Source: Teratosphaeria epicoccoides (taxonomy: Eukaryota > Ascomycota > Dothideomycetes > Mycosphaerellales > Teratosphaeriaceae). From it: a DNA stretch of 64,000 bases. Where the stretch lies: positions 124,001 to 188,000 of the forward strand of contig JADDMT010000055.1 of the NCBI GenBank assembly GCA_021401465.1, written 5' to 3'. Of this stretch, positions 22,830 to 35,511 are shown one piece after another. The position numbers and the translations under genes are program-made. How positions within the stretch are numbered: position 1 is the stretch's first letter; each line of letters begins with the position of its first letter. The notes below the pieces were generated by a model, which was not told the DNA's origin, made no database searches, and saw nothing but the letters and a program-made list of their open reading frames with translations.

Positions 22830-25800
22830 GGGCCTTCGTTATTCTCCGCGCTTCCCTAAGTCTGCTCGAAGCGGTCTATTACTTTAGTGTCTATTAGGTT
22901 TTCTAGGGGCTCCTATGTAGGTTTGTAGTACCCTGACTATTTCACTAGGACCTTGCGTCCTCTTCCCCTTCTCTTGTCCCTCGCGCAGAGTACCTCCTCT
23001 ACTAACTACTCCTCGTGCGACTTAAACAAAAGGGGGTCCGGCTGTTCGTCGTCGTTCTCCTGCCTAGGCATAGGGTCTCTGCCCGCTAGTCTTAGTAGGT
23101 TAGTATAGAACACTAGGTATATATTATTTAGGAGCCTAGTTAAGCAGATAGAGACTAGTAATAATACTTCGGCTACTATGTACTTCGCATGCTTAGCGTC
23201 TAAGCTTTTCTTAGGTCTCTCTGTAGTGTAGTTCCGCAGATCTAGCTAGACCTTGTTACCGACTTTATAAATTAGGGCGGGGTTTTAGCATTTATTAGCG
23301 GACTCCTCCTGTTCTTACGCGGAAGCCGCCATTGTTACTTGGCAGATTCCCGTTATGTCCCGAATCTTTCCTACAAACGCCCTTGCCCTCTCGGCTGCTT
23401 TTAACGGGCTAGGCCCTACGGGGTCCTTAGTTAAAGGTATAGGGCCCTATGCTTCGTAGCTATAGGTAGCGAAGAAGGGGCTTATGCTAATTCCTAAATG
23501 ATACCTCCTGTTTAGCGCTAGTTAAGCCACGGGGAGCCATCGCTTCTAGTTAGATTGCTTATAGTTAATATAGTTCTAGAGGTACGCTTACACCTCTTAG
23601 TTTAGGCGTTTAGGGCCTCTGTCTGTTTGTAGGTAGTACGCGGAGCTTAACTACTAGGACACGCCTATTCCTTTACAGAAGGTCGTCTAGAAGGTGCTAG
23701 TCTAGTTAGTGCCCTAGTCGCTCGTAATAGCCGTTAGCATTCCATGGTACTAGGCCTAGTAATCCATGAACTTCTCCGCGTATTCCTCTGCTTTCATGCT
23801 AGGCATTACCTACAAAACTACGTACTTGTATAGGCAATCCTTAATAACCTACAGGTATCGACATCCCTTGGAATCGGGCAGGTCTGTCATGAAGTCTATT
23901 AAGATCTCCTAGAAGAATCTGTCAGGAACTAGTAATAGCTTTAGTAGTCTGTGCTTGTACTCTCTCTATACCTTGTTACGACTATAGTAGTCGCAGTTCC
24001 TCAGGAACCGCTAGACATGCTTAGATAGTAACGGCTAGTAGAAATCGCGCCCTAGGATCATCGTCGTAGCGTCCCGTCCTAGGTACCCGTACACCGTAGC
24101 GTCGTGCACAGACTAAATAAGCTTCGTCCTAAGCATGTCGTTACTTTCGTCCCTAGAGTCCGAGGTCTCGCACCTAGGCTAACTGTCGTTTGCTCCTAGG
24201 ACCCATAGTTTGTCGCGGTATCGCAGGAAGCCCCTCTTGTCGATCTTGTAGTCCCCCGCTTGTAGTTTCAGCCTCGCTCTAGCTAGTAGCGCCTAGGAGC
24301 CGCCCTTTACTACTTTTAACACTGTCGAGTACAGCTCGTCTTTCTCTACTATGGCTGCCTATAAGTCATTAAGGGTGCCGTCCTAGAACGGCCTAATAGG
24401 CTCCTAGTTAGAGGTTACGGAGTTAGCGAGTTGCTATTTGTTCTCTACTATAGTAGTAGGTAGTAGGCTAGTCGAGGTAATCGGTACGACGTCTCTGCTC
24501 TTGTCTATAGGGTCCGGCTAACTCTCTATGACTTCTAGGTCTAAAAACCTCTTAAACCGTGATTCCTTATCTTCTGCCCCTAGCGTGTCCTGTTCTTGTC
24601 TTGACAATACGTCCGGGACTACTCCTTTAGCGCCTAGGTAGTATACTAAGGAGAACTAGAACTACGCGAGGGTCTCATACTACTGTATCTGCTACTCAGA
24701 CAGCTGTCGCTTGACCATGAAGTACTCTAGGTTTTTGTAGTCCGTGAGAATAGTAAAGGGCCTACACGACTTCAGCTTAGGGCCCTAGAACTTGAGGCTA
24801 GATATCACGGCTAGCATCTCCTTGTCGTAGATGTCGTAATTAATCTCCGCCTTATTAAGTTTCTGCGAGAAGAAGCCTACTAGTCTCCAGACTCTGTTAC
24901 TTTCTTGCGGGAGAGCCGCCCCTAACGCAAACCCGCTACAGTTAGTCTCTAAAAAGGTCGGCAGCTCTAGGTTCTATTAAGAAAGGACTAGCGCTAAGCA
25001 GAACTTCACTTTTAGCGTTCTAAACGCGGACTCCTCGAGTTCCCCCTAGGAGAACGGTCTGCCCTTCCCTGTAAGCGCCGTCAAGGGCCTGGCTGTCTTC
25101 GAGTAGTTCGGGATAAACATCCTGTAGTAGTTAGTGAAGCCAAGGAATCTACGTACTTCCTTTTGTGTTTTTAGCTACTCCTAGTTACGCATGGCCTCTA
25201 CCTTTTCTAGCTCGGTCCCTACGCCTTTTCCGTTAGCATGGATCATGAACCCTAGGTACTTAATATCCTTTTTAGCAAACTCGCTCTTTCTAGGGTCAAG
25301 GTAGAGGCCCCTATCCTAGAGCTTCTAGAGTACTCGCGTTACTTTAGCGAAATAGTCTTCTCGCGAACTGCCGCTATATATGATAATGTCGTCTATGTAC
25401 GCGGAGGCGTAGTCGTCTAATTCCTCGCGTAGCAGTGTGTTAATATATCGTTAGAACGTTGCTAGAGCCCTAGATAAACCAAACAGACATACTAGCCATT
25501 CAAATGAACCGAACCTCGTACGAAAGGCTGTCTTGTACTTATGGCCTTTCGCCATACGGATTTAGTAGAAGGCTAACACTACGTCTACCTTAGTAAGCTA
25601 CTAGGCGCCCGTGAGGTTCCTCAAGGTCTCTAGTATTAACGGGAGAGGGTACCTATCTTGCTTTGTGATCGCGTTAAGGGCGCGGTAATTACAGCAGAAC
25701 TAGAGCCCTCCTCCTAGCTTCCGGACAAAAAGCATAGGAGCTGTAGCCTCTAAGTTAGTAGGCCGAATGAATCCCTTCCCTAACAGTTCGTCTAAGGACT

Positions 25801-26600
25801 TCCTTAAAACAAGTAGTTCCTCCTTCGACATGCTATACAGGGGTCCCTACGGCAGAGCTAGTTAGGATCTGTCTAGTCCTTTGCGGAGTTCGATGTAGTA
25901 GTCAATGCCAGGGTAGTATGGCGCTAATTTTTCCGCTTCTTAGCGGCAGAATAGCGGAGCTATGTGCTAAAGCTCCGGAGGTAGCTCCTCTCTTAACTCG
26001 TCTAGCGTCAGATATTCCTTTGCCTTTAAGGCCTCCGCGACATCTGCTGTTACAGTTGCGTATACCTAGGTAAAGTTCCCGCGGTCCTCGTATTCTCGGT
26101 AGTTCTGTCCTTCGTCTATCTACTGTCCCGCTCTCCTATGCTAATACTGATGCCTTTCTGGCGCGGTCCGCACTTTATTGTGAGCCTTCTAGGGGTTCCC
26201 TAGTATCAGGGAGAAGGCTAGATCCTTTACTACGTATGCGTATACTAGTTGCTAGAACCCCTTGATTTCCATCTAGAAGGTGACTACTCCTTCTACCGCG
26301 GAGTCTCGTATCGACGCTGTTACGCCTCTCGCTATACGCGACTCTTTGCTTATTAAGCTTAAGCCGAGACCTTTTACTAGGTCTCTGTTAATTGCAGCGT
26401 AGCATTAGCACCCCTTATCGATAAGAGCTAATGTCCTGGTATTATTTGCTAGGACTACATCAGTATAAATCAGGTTCCTGTCCATAGATCCCTTAACTGT
26501 CTCCTATCCTTCTGCTAATGTCTCTGTTACTCCTGCTTCCTAACTCTAAGCGGGAGTTAATCTTTTCCCAAGTTTTTCCTCCTAGGTTCCTCTGCTATAC
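22830..26600 (-). pseudogene. Inner family-C pol
   Basis: On the minus strand: protease region (about 26,600-26,100), reverse transcriptase with YIDDIIIY near 25,375-25,402, RNase H (about 25,000-24,650), integrase (about 24,150-23,450) and a C-terminal chromodomain near 22,965-22,880 (VLVK-x-SGY). Long stretches have only TAG-type stops. The sequence is collinear with 29,090-33,220. Confidence 0.88.
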
Positions 26601-27783
26601 TATTATCCTCTAGTAATGGCGACACTCTAGTTATGTTGATCTAGGCTAGGGGTATAGCCGAGGCGTAGGGACACCCCTTAACTTAGTGTCTAGACGCTCC
26701 GCAATAGTAGCACAGGTTATTCTCCTAGCGTTTCTCTCTCTCTATAGCGTCTACCTATTTAGCGCGTTGTTTTCCCCCGTTGTTTCGTCGGGGTCCTTTG
26801 CCGTCATATTAGTCTCCTGCGGTACGAGTCGGTACTATGACTATATCCCTATCCGCGTCTATTTAGGATCTAACCCTAGGGTTAGGCATCTACATGGCAG
26901 CCGCGGGAATACCTTTAGGGTCCTTGTTCTTTTCCCTTAACTACCTCCTATAGGCCGCCTTAAACTAGTCGGTTACCTCGGAGTTTGTCATGACCCTTTT
27001 AACCTCCTCTATAAACGCGTAGTAGCCCCCCTTATCTCTTATGTTCGCTATGTACATCCTAGCGGGATTTGAAAACGAATTCTTGAGGTATCTAATCTTC
27101 GCATCATCTGTCTACTAGTCCCCTCCTGCTAACAGCAGGAGTTCGTCGAATTCTAGCTAGTGCTCGTGCCATGGCTAGCCTGCTACGTGTCAGAGGTTCG
27201 TGAGCTGTTCTAGAGCTTTCGCTGTCTCGTTACTATCCGCGAACATAGCCTCGAGTTACGTGAGAAAAGCTTCGGGGTCCTTCGCGCTATCCGGGCCTCC
27301 TTTCTCCTAGAAATGGCGTATCCGGGCACGCTAGCGAGAAGGGAGGGTGTCGTAGATTGTGTTCTAGTAATAATCTACGCCTATTAGGGGTTTTATCCTA
27401 GAGCGCGCCCTAAGCGAACTCCTAATATAGAGCAGGTAATCCCTAAATGATTCGGCTCTTCTGTCCTACGTTAGTAGCCTCTACTCTCGGGGTCCTGTTA
27501 GTTCTAGGCCGGAGTTTGCCCGCGTTGCTATAGCTAGCGCGTCCGCGAGAGCCTTTAGTAGCTCCTCTAACAGGGCGCCTAGGTTTTGTCGCTATCAGGA
27601 CTCTAGTTCATTTAGCGCGGCCTGCCTAGCTGTTAGCTTAGCCATAATTTGCTGTTACTAGGTATGCATTCCCTCGACGACATAGCGCATTTCTGCTAAC
27701 GCTTCCTCGTTCGTAGATCCTTCGGACACTAGGGTTAATTAGCTAGGAGACAGCCTTTCTATAGTCAAATTAATCGTACTTAA
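26601..27783 (-). pseudogene. Inner family-C gag and leader
   Basis: Gag reads on the minus strand from about 27,730, with helical segments corresponding to the outer copy (TLPARQRAWMRHFWEKGGPD region). A zinc knuckle C-YY-C-GASR-H lies near 26,720-26,685 and keeps its second Cys here. The leader beside the LTR reads TTAAGTACGAT. Confidence 0.8.
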
Positions 27784-27950
27784 TGTCACAGGTAAACAAC
27801 ATATACATAGGGGTTCATGTAGTATTTAACAAGTACGATAGGGAGAGAGGGACTATCTGCTAGCTGTCTAGTCTTTTATAGCTAGCCTTGTTAGGGGTCG
27901 CGTCGCATAGGCCCTAGCCTGTGCCAAGACTTAGGGCCTCGCCCTTTACA
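27784..27950 (-). repeat. Family-C 5' LTR of the inner copy (167 bp)
   Basis: Plus-strand TGTCACAGG...CGCCCTTTACA, the reverse complement of the C LTR. It ends against CATGC, the right target duplication, and outer-copy gag. Confidence 0.92.
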
Positions 27951-27955
27951 CATGC

Positions 27956-29030
27956 GGGCTATGCTAAATGAATCGGAGTCCTAATAGTGACAAAACCTAG
28001 GCGCCCTGTCAGAGGAGCTACTAAAGGCTCTCGCGGACACGCTAGCTGTAGTAGCGCGTGTAAACTCTAGCATAGAACTAACAGGACCCTAAGAGTAGAG
28101 GCTACTAACGTAGGACAGAAGAGCCGAATTATTTAGGGATTACCTGCTCTAGGTTAGGAGTTCGCTTAGGGCGCACTCTAGGATAAAACCCCTAATAGGC
28201 GTAGATTATTACTAGAACATAATCTACGACACCCTCCCCGCTCGCTAGCGCGCCTGGATGCGCCATTTCTGGGAGAAAGGAGGCCCGGACAGGGCGAAGG
28301 ACCCTGAAGCTTTCCTCACATAACTTGAGGCTATGTTTGCAGATAGTAACAAGACAGCGAAAGCTCTAGAATAGCTTACAAACCTCCGACATGTAGCAGG
28401 CTAGCTATAGCATAAGTACTAGCTAGAATTTGACGAACTCCTGCTGTTAGCAGGAGGGGACTAGTAGACAGATGACGCGAAGATTAGATACCTCAAGAAT
28501 TCGTTTTCGAATCCCGCTAGGATGTACATGGCAAATGTAAGAGATAAGGGGGACTACTACGCGTTTATAGAGGAGGTCGAAAGGGTCATGACAAACTCCG
28601 AGGCAACCGACTAGTTCAAGGTAGCCTATAGGAGGTAGTTAAGGGAAAAGAACAAGGACTCTAAAGGTATTCCTATAGCTACTATGTAGATGCCTAACCC
28701 TAGGGTCAGATCCCGAATAGACGCGGATAGGGATATAGTCATAGTACCGACTCGTACTATAGGAGACTAATATGACAGCAAAGGACCCTGACAAAACAAC
28801 GGGGGAAAACAACGCGCTACATAGGTAGACGCTATCAAGAGAGAGAAACGCTAGGAGAATAACCTATGCTACTATTACAGAGCGTCTAGACACTAAGTTA
28901 AGAGGTGTCCTTACGCCTTAGCTATACCCCTAGCCTAGATTAACATAACTAGAGTGTCGCCATTACTAGAGGATAATGGAATAGCAGAGGAACCTAGGAG
29001 GAAAAACTCGGGAAAAGATTAACTCCCGCT
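27956..29030 (+). pseudogene. Outer family-C gag, main part
   Basis: Continues the gag begun at 20,956. Segments include LGALSEELLKALADTLA, WMRHFWEKGGPDRAKD and FDELLLLAGG. A zinc knuckle at about 28,860-28,915 reads C-YY-Y-RASR-H-x-VKR-C, with the second Cys changed to Tyr by RIP. Several TAG codons interrupt it. Confidence 0.82.
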
Positions 29031-29089
29031 TAGAGTTAGGAAGTAGGAGCAACAGAGACATTAGTAGAAGGATAGGAGAGAGTTAAGGG

Positions 29090-32000
29090 ATCTATAGACA
29101 GGAACCTGATTTATACTAATGTAGTCCTAGCAAATAATACTAGGACATTAGCTCTTATCGATAAGAGGTACTAATACTACGCTGCAATTAACGGAGACCT
29201 AGTAAAAGGTCTCGGCTTAAGCTTAATAAGCAAAGAGTCGCGCATAGCGAGGGGCGTAATAGCGTCGATGCGAGACTCCGCGGTAGAAGGAGTAGTCGCC
29301 TTCCGGATAGAAATCAAGGGGTTCTAGCAACTAGTATACGCATACGTAGTAAATAATCTAGCCTTCCCCCTAATACTAGGGAACCCCTAGAAGGCTTACA
29401 ATAAAGTGCGGACCGCGCTAGAAAGGCGTTAGTATTAGCATAGGAGAGTAGGATAGTAGATAGACGAAGGACGGAACTACTAAGAATACGAGGACTGTAG
29501 GAACTTTACCTAGGTATGCGCGACTATGACAGTAGATGTCGCGGAGGCCTTAAAGGCAAAGGAATATCCGACGCTAGACGAGTTAAGAGAGGCGCTACCT
29601 CTAGAGCTTTAGCACATAGCTCTGCTATTCTGCCGCTAAGAAGCAGAAAAATTAGCGCCATACTACCCTAGCATTAACTACTACATTAAACTCCGCGAAG
29701 GACTAGACAGATCCTAACCGGCTCTGCTATAGGGACCCCTATACAGCATGTCGAAGGAGGAACTACTTGTTTTAAGGAAGTCCTTAGACAAACTGTTAGG
29801 GAAGGGATTCATTCAGCCTACTAACTTAGAGGCTACGGCTCCTGTGCTTTTTGTCTAGAAGCTAGGAGGAGGGCTCTAGTTCTGCTATAATTACCGCGCC
29901 CTTAACGCGATTACAAAGCAAGATAGGTACCCCCTCCTATTAATACTAGAGACCTTGAGGAACCTCACGGGCGCCTAGTAGCTTACTAAGGTAGACGTAG
30001 TGTTAGCCTTCTACTAAATCCGTATGGCGAAAGGCCATGATGTCATAAGGGTAGGTGCCGATAGCAGGAAGGTGACTAGGTATTAGACTCGTAGAGCTGT
30101 AAAGAATATCGACAATAGCGGTTAACCTTGTAACTAACTATCCCCTAGGGAAAGGGAAATAAGAATTAAGCACGAAGCTCCTAACTGCCTGTCCTAAAGC
30201 TAGCCCTATATACTAGAGAGACAGAGCAGCTCTGTTAGATCTGTCGACAGACCTAACAGATCTATGTCTGTAGATCTGTAGACTAACCCTACAGATCTAA
30301 GGGTCTGTCATCCCGTGACAGATCCCTTCTTCCTTGCAGGCCTATAGATCTGTAGACTAACCCTACAGATCCGGGGATCTGTCCTTACGTGACAGATCCT
30401 TTCTCCTATGACTATGCCTATAACTTATAGTACTCCTATGATAGTACTATGACTCATAGCACTTAGGACCCTCACGATCCTGTATCCTATAGTACTCTAG
30501 ACAGTACTCCTAACACCTATGACACATGAGTACAAGACAGCCTTTCGTATAAGGTTCGGTTTATTTGAATAGCTAGTGTGTCCATTCGGTTTATCTAGGG
30601 CTCTAGTAACGTTCTAACGATATATTAACACACTACTACGCGAGGAATTAGACGACTACGCCTCCGCGTACATAGACGACATTATTATATATAGCGGCAG
30701 TCTACAAGAAGACCATTTCGCTAAAGTAACGCGAGTACTCTAGAAGCTCTAGGATAGGGGCCTCTACCTTAACCCTAGGAAGAGCGAGTTTGCTAAAAAG
30801 GATATTAAGTACTAATGGTTCATGATCTATACTAACAGAAAAGGCATAGGGACTAAGCTAGAAAAGGTAGAGGCCGTGCGTAACTAGGAGCAGCTAAAAA
30901 CATAAAAGGAAGTCCGTAGATTCCTCGGCTTCGCTAACTACTACAGGATGTTCATCCCGAACTACTTGAAGACAGCTAGGCCCTTAACAGCGCTTACAGG
31001 GAAGGGCAGACCGTTCTCCTAGGAGGAACTCAAGGAGTCCGCGTTTAGAACGCTAAAAGCGAAGTTCTGTTTAGCGCTAGTCCTTTCTTAATAGAACCTA
31101 GAGCTGCCGACCTTTTTAGAGACTAACTATAGCGGGTTTACATTAGGGGCAGCTCTCCTGCAAGAAAGTAACAGAGTCCGGAGACTAGTAGGCTTCTTCT
31201 TGCAGAAACTTAATAAGGCGGAGATTAATTACGACATCTACGACAAGAAGATGCTAGCCGTGATATCTAGCCTCAAGTTCTAGGGCCCTAAGCTAAAGTC
31301 GTGTAGGCCCTTTACTATTCTCACGGACTACAAAAACCTAGAGTACTTCATGGTTAAGCGACAGCTGTCCGAGCGGCAGATATAGTAGTATGAGACTCTC
31401 GCGCAATTCTAGTTCTCCTTAGTATATTGCCTAGGCGCTAAAGGAGTAGTCCTAGACGCATTGTCGAGACGAGAACAGGACACGCTAGGGGCAGAAGATA
31501 AGGAATCATGGTTTAAGAGGTTTTTAGACCTAGAAGTCATGGAGAGTTAGCCGGACCCTATAGACGAGAGCAGAGACGTCGTACTAATTACCTCGACTAG
31601 CCTACTACCTACTACTATAGTAGAGAACAAACAGCAACTCGCTAACTCCGCAACCTCTAACTAGGAGCCTATTAGGCCGTTCTAGGACGGCACCCTTAAT
31701 GACTTATAGGCAGCCATAGTAGAGAAAGACGAGCTGTACTCGACAGTGTTAAAAGTAGTAAAGGGCGGCTCCTAGGCGCTACTAGCTAGAGCGAGGCTAA
31801 AACTACAAGCAGGGGACTACAAGATCGACAAGAGGGGCTTCCTGCGATACCGTGACAAACTATAGGTCCTAGGAGCAAACGACAGTCAGCCTAGGGGCGA
31901 GACCTCGGACTCTAGGGACGAAAGCGACAACATGCTTAGGACGAAGCTTATTTAGTCTATGCACGACACTACAGTATACGGGCACCTAGGACAGGACGCT

Positions 32001-33230
32001 ACGACGATGATGCTAGGGCGCGACTTCTACTAGCCGTTACTATCTAAGCATGTCTGGCGGTTCCTAAGGAACTACGACTACTGTAGTCGTAACAAGGTAT
32101 AGAGAGAGCATAAGCACAGACTACTAAAGCTATTACTAGTTCCTAACAGATTCTTCTAGGAGATCTTAATAGACTTTATGACGGACCTGCCCGATTCCGA
32201 GGGATGTCGATACCTGTAGGTTATCAAGGATTGCCTATACAAGTACGTAGTCTTGTAGGTAATGCCTAGCATAAAAGCAGAGGAATGCGCGGATAAGTTC
32301 ATGGATTGCTAGGCCTAGTACCATGGAATGCTAACGGCTATTACGAGCGACTAGGGCACTAACTAGACTAGCACCTTCTAGACGACCTTCTGTAAAGGAA
32401 TAGGCGTGTCCTAGTAGTTAAGCTCTACGTACTACCTATAAACAGACAGAGGCCCTAAACGCCTAAACTAAGAGGTACAGGCGTACCTCTAGAACTATAT
32501 TAACCATAAGTAATCCGACTAGAAGCAATGGCTCCCTGTGGCTTAACTGGCGCTAAACGGGAGGTTCATTCAGGAATTAGTATGAGCCTCTTCTTTGCTA
32601 CCTATAGCTACGAAGCATAGGGCCCCGTACCTTTAACCGAGGACCCTGCAAGGCCTAGCCCGTTAAAAGCAGCTAAGAGGGCAAGGGCGTTTGTAGAAAA
32701 GATTCAGGACATAACAGGAATCTGCTAAGTAACAATAGCGACCTTCATGTAAGAACAGGAGGAGTCTGCTAATAAACGCTAAAACCCCGCCCTAATTTAT
32801 AAAGTTAGTGATAAGGTCTAGCTAGATCTGCAGAACTACACTACAGAGAGACCTAAGAAAAGCTTAGACGCTAAGCACGCGAAGTACATAGTAGCCGAAG
32901 TATTATTACTAGTCTCTATCTGCTTAACTAGGCTCCTAAATAATATATACCTAGTATTCTATACTAACCTGCTAAGACTAGCAGGCAAAGACCCTATGCC
33001 TAGGCAGGAGAACGACGACAAACAGCCGGACCCCTTTTTGTTTAAGTCGCACGAGGAGTAGTTAGTAGAGGAGATACTCTGCGCGAGGGACAAGAGAAGG
33101 GGAAGAGGACGCGAGGTCCTAGTAAAATGGTCAGGGTACTACAAACCTACATAGGAGCCCCTAGAAAACCTAATAGACACTAAAGTAATAGACTACTTCG
33201 AGCAGACGTAAGGAAGCGCGGAGAATAACG
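29090..33230 (+). pseudogene. Outer family-C pol, split by a solo LTR
   Basis: Order: protease (about 29,100-29,450); RT with KVDVVLAFYQIRMAKGH just before the solo LTR at 30,041 and FGLFEWLVCPFGLSRALATF after it; catalytic YIDDIIIYSG at 30,669-30,700; RNase H (about 31,110-31,480); integrase (about 31,960-32,640, DFMTDLPDSEG near 32,175); and a chromodomain at about 33,108-33,210 (VLVKWSGYYKPT, then NLIDTKVIDYFEQT). Confidence 0.88.
30036..30529 (-). mobile_element. Solo family-A LTR (subtype II) in C reverse transcriptase
   Basis: A 484-bp A LTR on the minus strand (30,041-30,524) with a perfect target duplication CATGA (30,036-30,040 and 30,525-30,529). No internal sequence is present, so a full A element inserted here and was reduced by LTR-LTR recombination. 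It is the subtype with the CCCTTTCCCTAGGGG block. It is absent from the inner C copy at the homologous site near 25,550. Confidence 0.93.
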
Positions 33231-33389
33231 ACAGCCCTAGAGAGAGGTAGGACAAGAAGAAAAAGGAAACGAGATGTAGGACTTAGCAAAGGGAGTCTAG
33301 CATTCGTAACAAGGAGTATAGGCGTTTAAGAAAGGACAAAGAAAAATTAGAGGGGGGAAATTGACATTAGGTAACTATATATATAACAA

Positions 33390-34421
33390 AAGAAAAAAAA
33401 CCCCCCCCTAGCCGCAGGCCCCCGCGCTAAGGATAGAGGACCCTAGCGACAATCATGCGGGATTGTTACTAGGGGCCCTACTAGCGGGGCTAGCCCCCCT
33501 GTTAGTAGCGATAGGGTCGCTAGCAGACCCCCCGCTATTAAAGCGGCCCTCGCTAGACCCCCTAGACCCGCTGACTAGGCCGCCGTCAGAGTCCCTGGCC
33601 TCTCGGTTAGGGCCCCGCGTAGTAGCGCTAGACTAACGCTGACGAGAGCTCTTGCCCTTACTAGTAACGTTCTCCTGCTACCTACTAAAGGTAAGCGCTA
33701 GTAGAACGCCCCTAGACCTTCTAAAACGTTAGCGCGTAGAAACACATAGAGTACGGGATGAACTCACAGGAGGCCCTGCTAGGCGATAGCGGCACCTATA
33801 GTCCCTATGACCTCCTAGGCTACGACACTGCTTGAGGTTAGCGGCGTAATCATAGAGGACACTAATAGAGAATACCTAGACAGTAGACCCGCTAACTGTA
33901 AAGGCCCTAAGGCCCTCTAGGCCTTAAGGACCTTTAACAGGTCGTTATACGCGGCGGCGCTGTCGCGATGTTAGCTGTGCAAAACCCCCTAGGGAGCGGG
34001 TCATACCTGTTGGCGTCCTAGGAACAGGTCTAGGAGGCGTAGGAGATGTAGGCAAGAGCGGGGCTAGCTAGGTTAGCAGAGCATTTTGCGTAGACACTAA
34101 GTAACGCGTATAGGGCTTTGCAGTTTAGGGGCTTGCTAGCATAGCGCTAGTAGGCGCAGGCTTAGGTAGACTAGACAGATTTATTAGCTAAAGCTAGGCA
34201 TAACGACAAGGACTCTAGAACATACTAATTATAGGACGTAATCTACGCCCTAGAGGGCGTAGTCGACGTAGTAGATAGTAGGGGCTATCTAGTTCTAGTT
34301 AGTATCGCCCGGAATCCCGGAGAAAAAGCCAGAAGGTAGGAGAAGGAGAGGGGGGCTTACAGTTTAAGGTAAGCATGTAAGAGAAAGGAAGCAAGAGCGA
34401 TAGCGAAGGGCGCTTTTTATA
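33390..34421 (-). pseudogene. Antisense Cys-rich gene of family C (outer copy)
   Basis: Mirror of 21,683-22,690. The TATA box is TATAAAAA at 34,414-34,421 on the minus strand. The same GTATGT 5' splice site and GCTAATA...CTAG 3' end are kept. The exon after it again reads with RIP-type stops, including NCKALYALLSVYAKCSANLA and YDPLPRGV. Extra cysteines survive here (AKC) that are Tyr in the inner copy, and the reverse is also true, so the ancestral protein was more Cys-rich than either copy shows. Confidence 0.42.
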
Positions 34422-34757
34422 CAGTAAGGGACGTACTAGCATAGGCCTAGGAGCGCCCCTATAATAGCTTAGATAGCGATGAATAGAAGTAAAGTAAAGA
34501 AAGGTAGGAAAGTAAAGTAGATTTAAATAAGCGAAGTAGAGTCTACGAACCTGGCAAGACTAGTTAGAGGCTAGGCTGTAGGCATAGGAGAGCGGGGAGC
34601 ATAAGAAGTAAAGTAAAGTAGACTTAGACAAGTAGAGTAGACTCGGACAAGGGAAGTAAAGTTAGGAAGCCGTGTTAGCCTAGCCGTAATCTAGGCTTTA
34701 TGTGCTAGAAGGAAACTAACGGATTCCTTGCTATGAACAAGAAGGGGGGGGGGGTAA

Positions 34758-34924
34758 TATAAAGGGCGAGGCCCTAAGTCTTGGCATAGGCTAGGGGCTA
34801 TGCGACGCGACCCCTGACGAGGCCGGCTATAAAAGACTAGATAACTAGCAGATAGTCCCTCTCTCCTCATTGTACTTGTTAAATACTACATGAACCCCTG
34901 TGTATATGTCGTTTACCCGTGATA
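34758..34924 (+). repeat. Family-C 3' LTR, outer copy (167 bp)
   Basis: Starts TATAAAGGGCGAG (RIP-changed TGT) after a G homopolymer that serves as the polypurine tract, and ends CCCGTGATA (ancestral GTGACA). Followed by GTAGC and the resumed A reverse transcriptase. Confidence 0.92.
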
Positions 34925-34929
34925 GTAGC

Positions 34930-35097
34930 AAACTATTCGAAGATTACGGCACTACTTGCGACTCTTACGACGAAGGATACACTATTTGTATAGGACGACA
35001 CCTAACAGAATGCCTTCAAGGAACTTAAGCGACAATTTACAGATTACCTGATCTTACTTGTATTCGACCTAGATAAGCCTATTACAGTCAAAACAGA
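34930..35097 (+). pseudogene. Family-A pol, RT/RNase H junction fragment
   Basis: About 170 bp of family-A pol between the C and B insertions (matches 52,919-53,087). It reads NYSKI...LLATLTTKDTLF-type sequence, then FDLDKPITVKTDA, and breaks in the RNase H start at ACAGA|TGCCT. Confidence 0.85.
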
Positions 35098-35102
35098 TGC
35101 CT

Positions 35103-35462
35103 TGATACGGTTAATACTAGGGGACCATTTGAACCGCATGGGTTCTAATGGCCGCCCTTGGCATGCAGTGACCCTGCCACATATGGCAAGGGGGTCCTTC
35201 GTACATACGTTAGCTCGTATGTCGTCCGAGTAGGATCAGTTGTCGACGTAGGACGCCCCTACGTCGCTGACCCTACGGTACCCCTACGGGGTTAGGCTCA
35301 GACATGCTTTCCCTAATTAAGGAGCGTCAGGGGTTATAAGCACCCTTAGCGCCACCTCTGCGATAAGCAGAAAGCAGCGCTGTCTTGTACCTACTAAAAG
35401 GTCGGATTACTCTGTCACACTACGAGATATTTTCATATCATATAGCACATACATCTATATTA
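35103..35462 (+). repeat. Family-B 5' LTR (360 bp, copy B3)
   Basis: TGATACGG...CTATATTA. Nearly identical to 42,912-43,271; most differences are C/T or G/A. Confidence 0.93.
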
Positions 35463-35511
35463 GTTCTGCTTTCTCCCCCCTGCTTTGCAGTCTAGCAGAG
35501 AATACTACGAT

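Larger units (their letters stand above)
21111..27955 (-). mobile_element. Inner family-C element, inverted, inside outer C gag
   Basis: A full-length C element on the minus strand, 21,116-27,950 (6,835 bp), flanked by target duplication CACGC (21,111-21,115) and its RIP-changed partner CATGC (27,951-27,955). Because the outer copy reads plus, the two make a large inverted repeat. It lacks the solo A LTR present in the outer copy's RT. Confidence 0.92.
20784..34929 (+). mobile_element. Family-C Ty3/gypsy chromovirus (outer copy) inside A
   Basis: Bounded by 167-bp LTRs (20,789-20,955 and 34,758-34,924) and a perfect 5-bp target duplication GTAGC (20,784-20,788 and 34,925-34,929). Removing it rejoins the A reverse transcriptase frame, as seen intact near 52,910. 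Subtracting the inner C copy and the solo LTR leaves about 6.8 kb, the same size as the inner copy. Confidence 0.92.
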
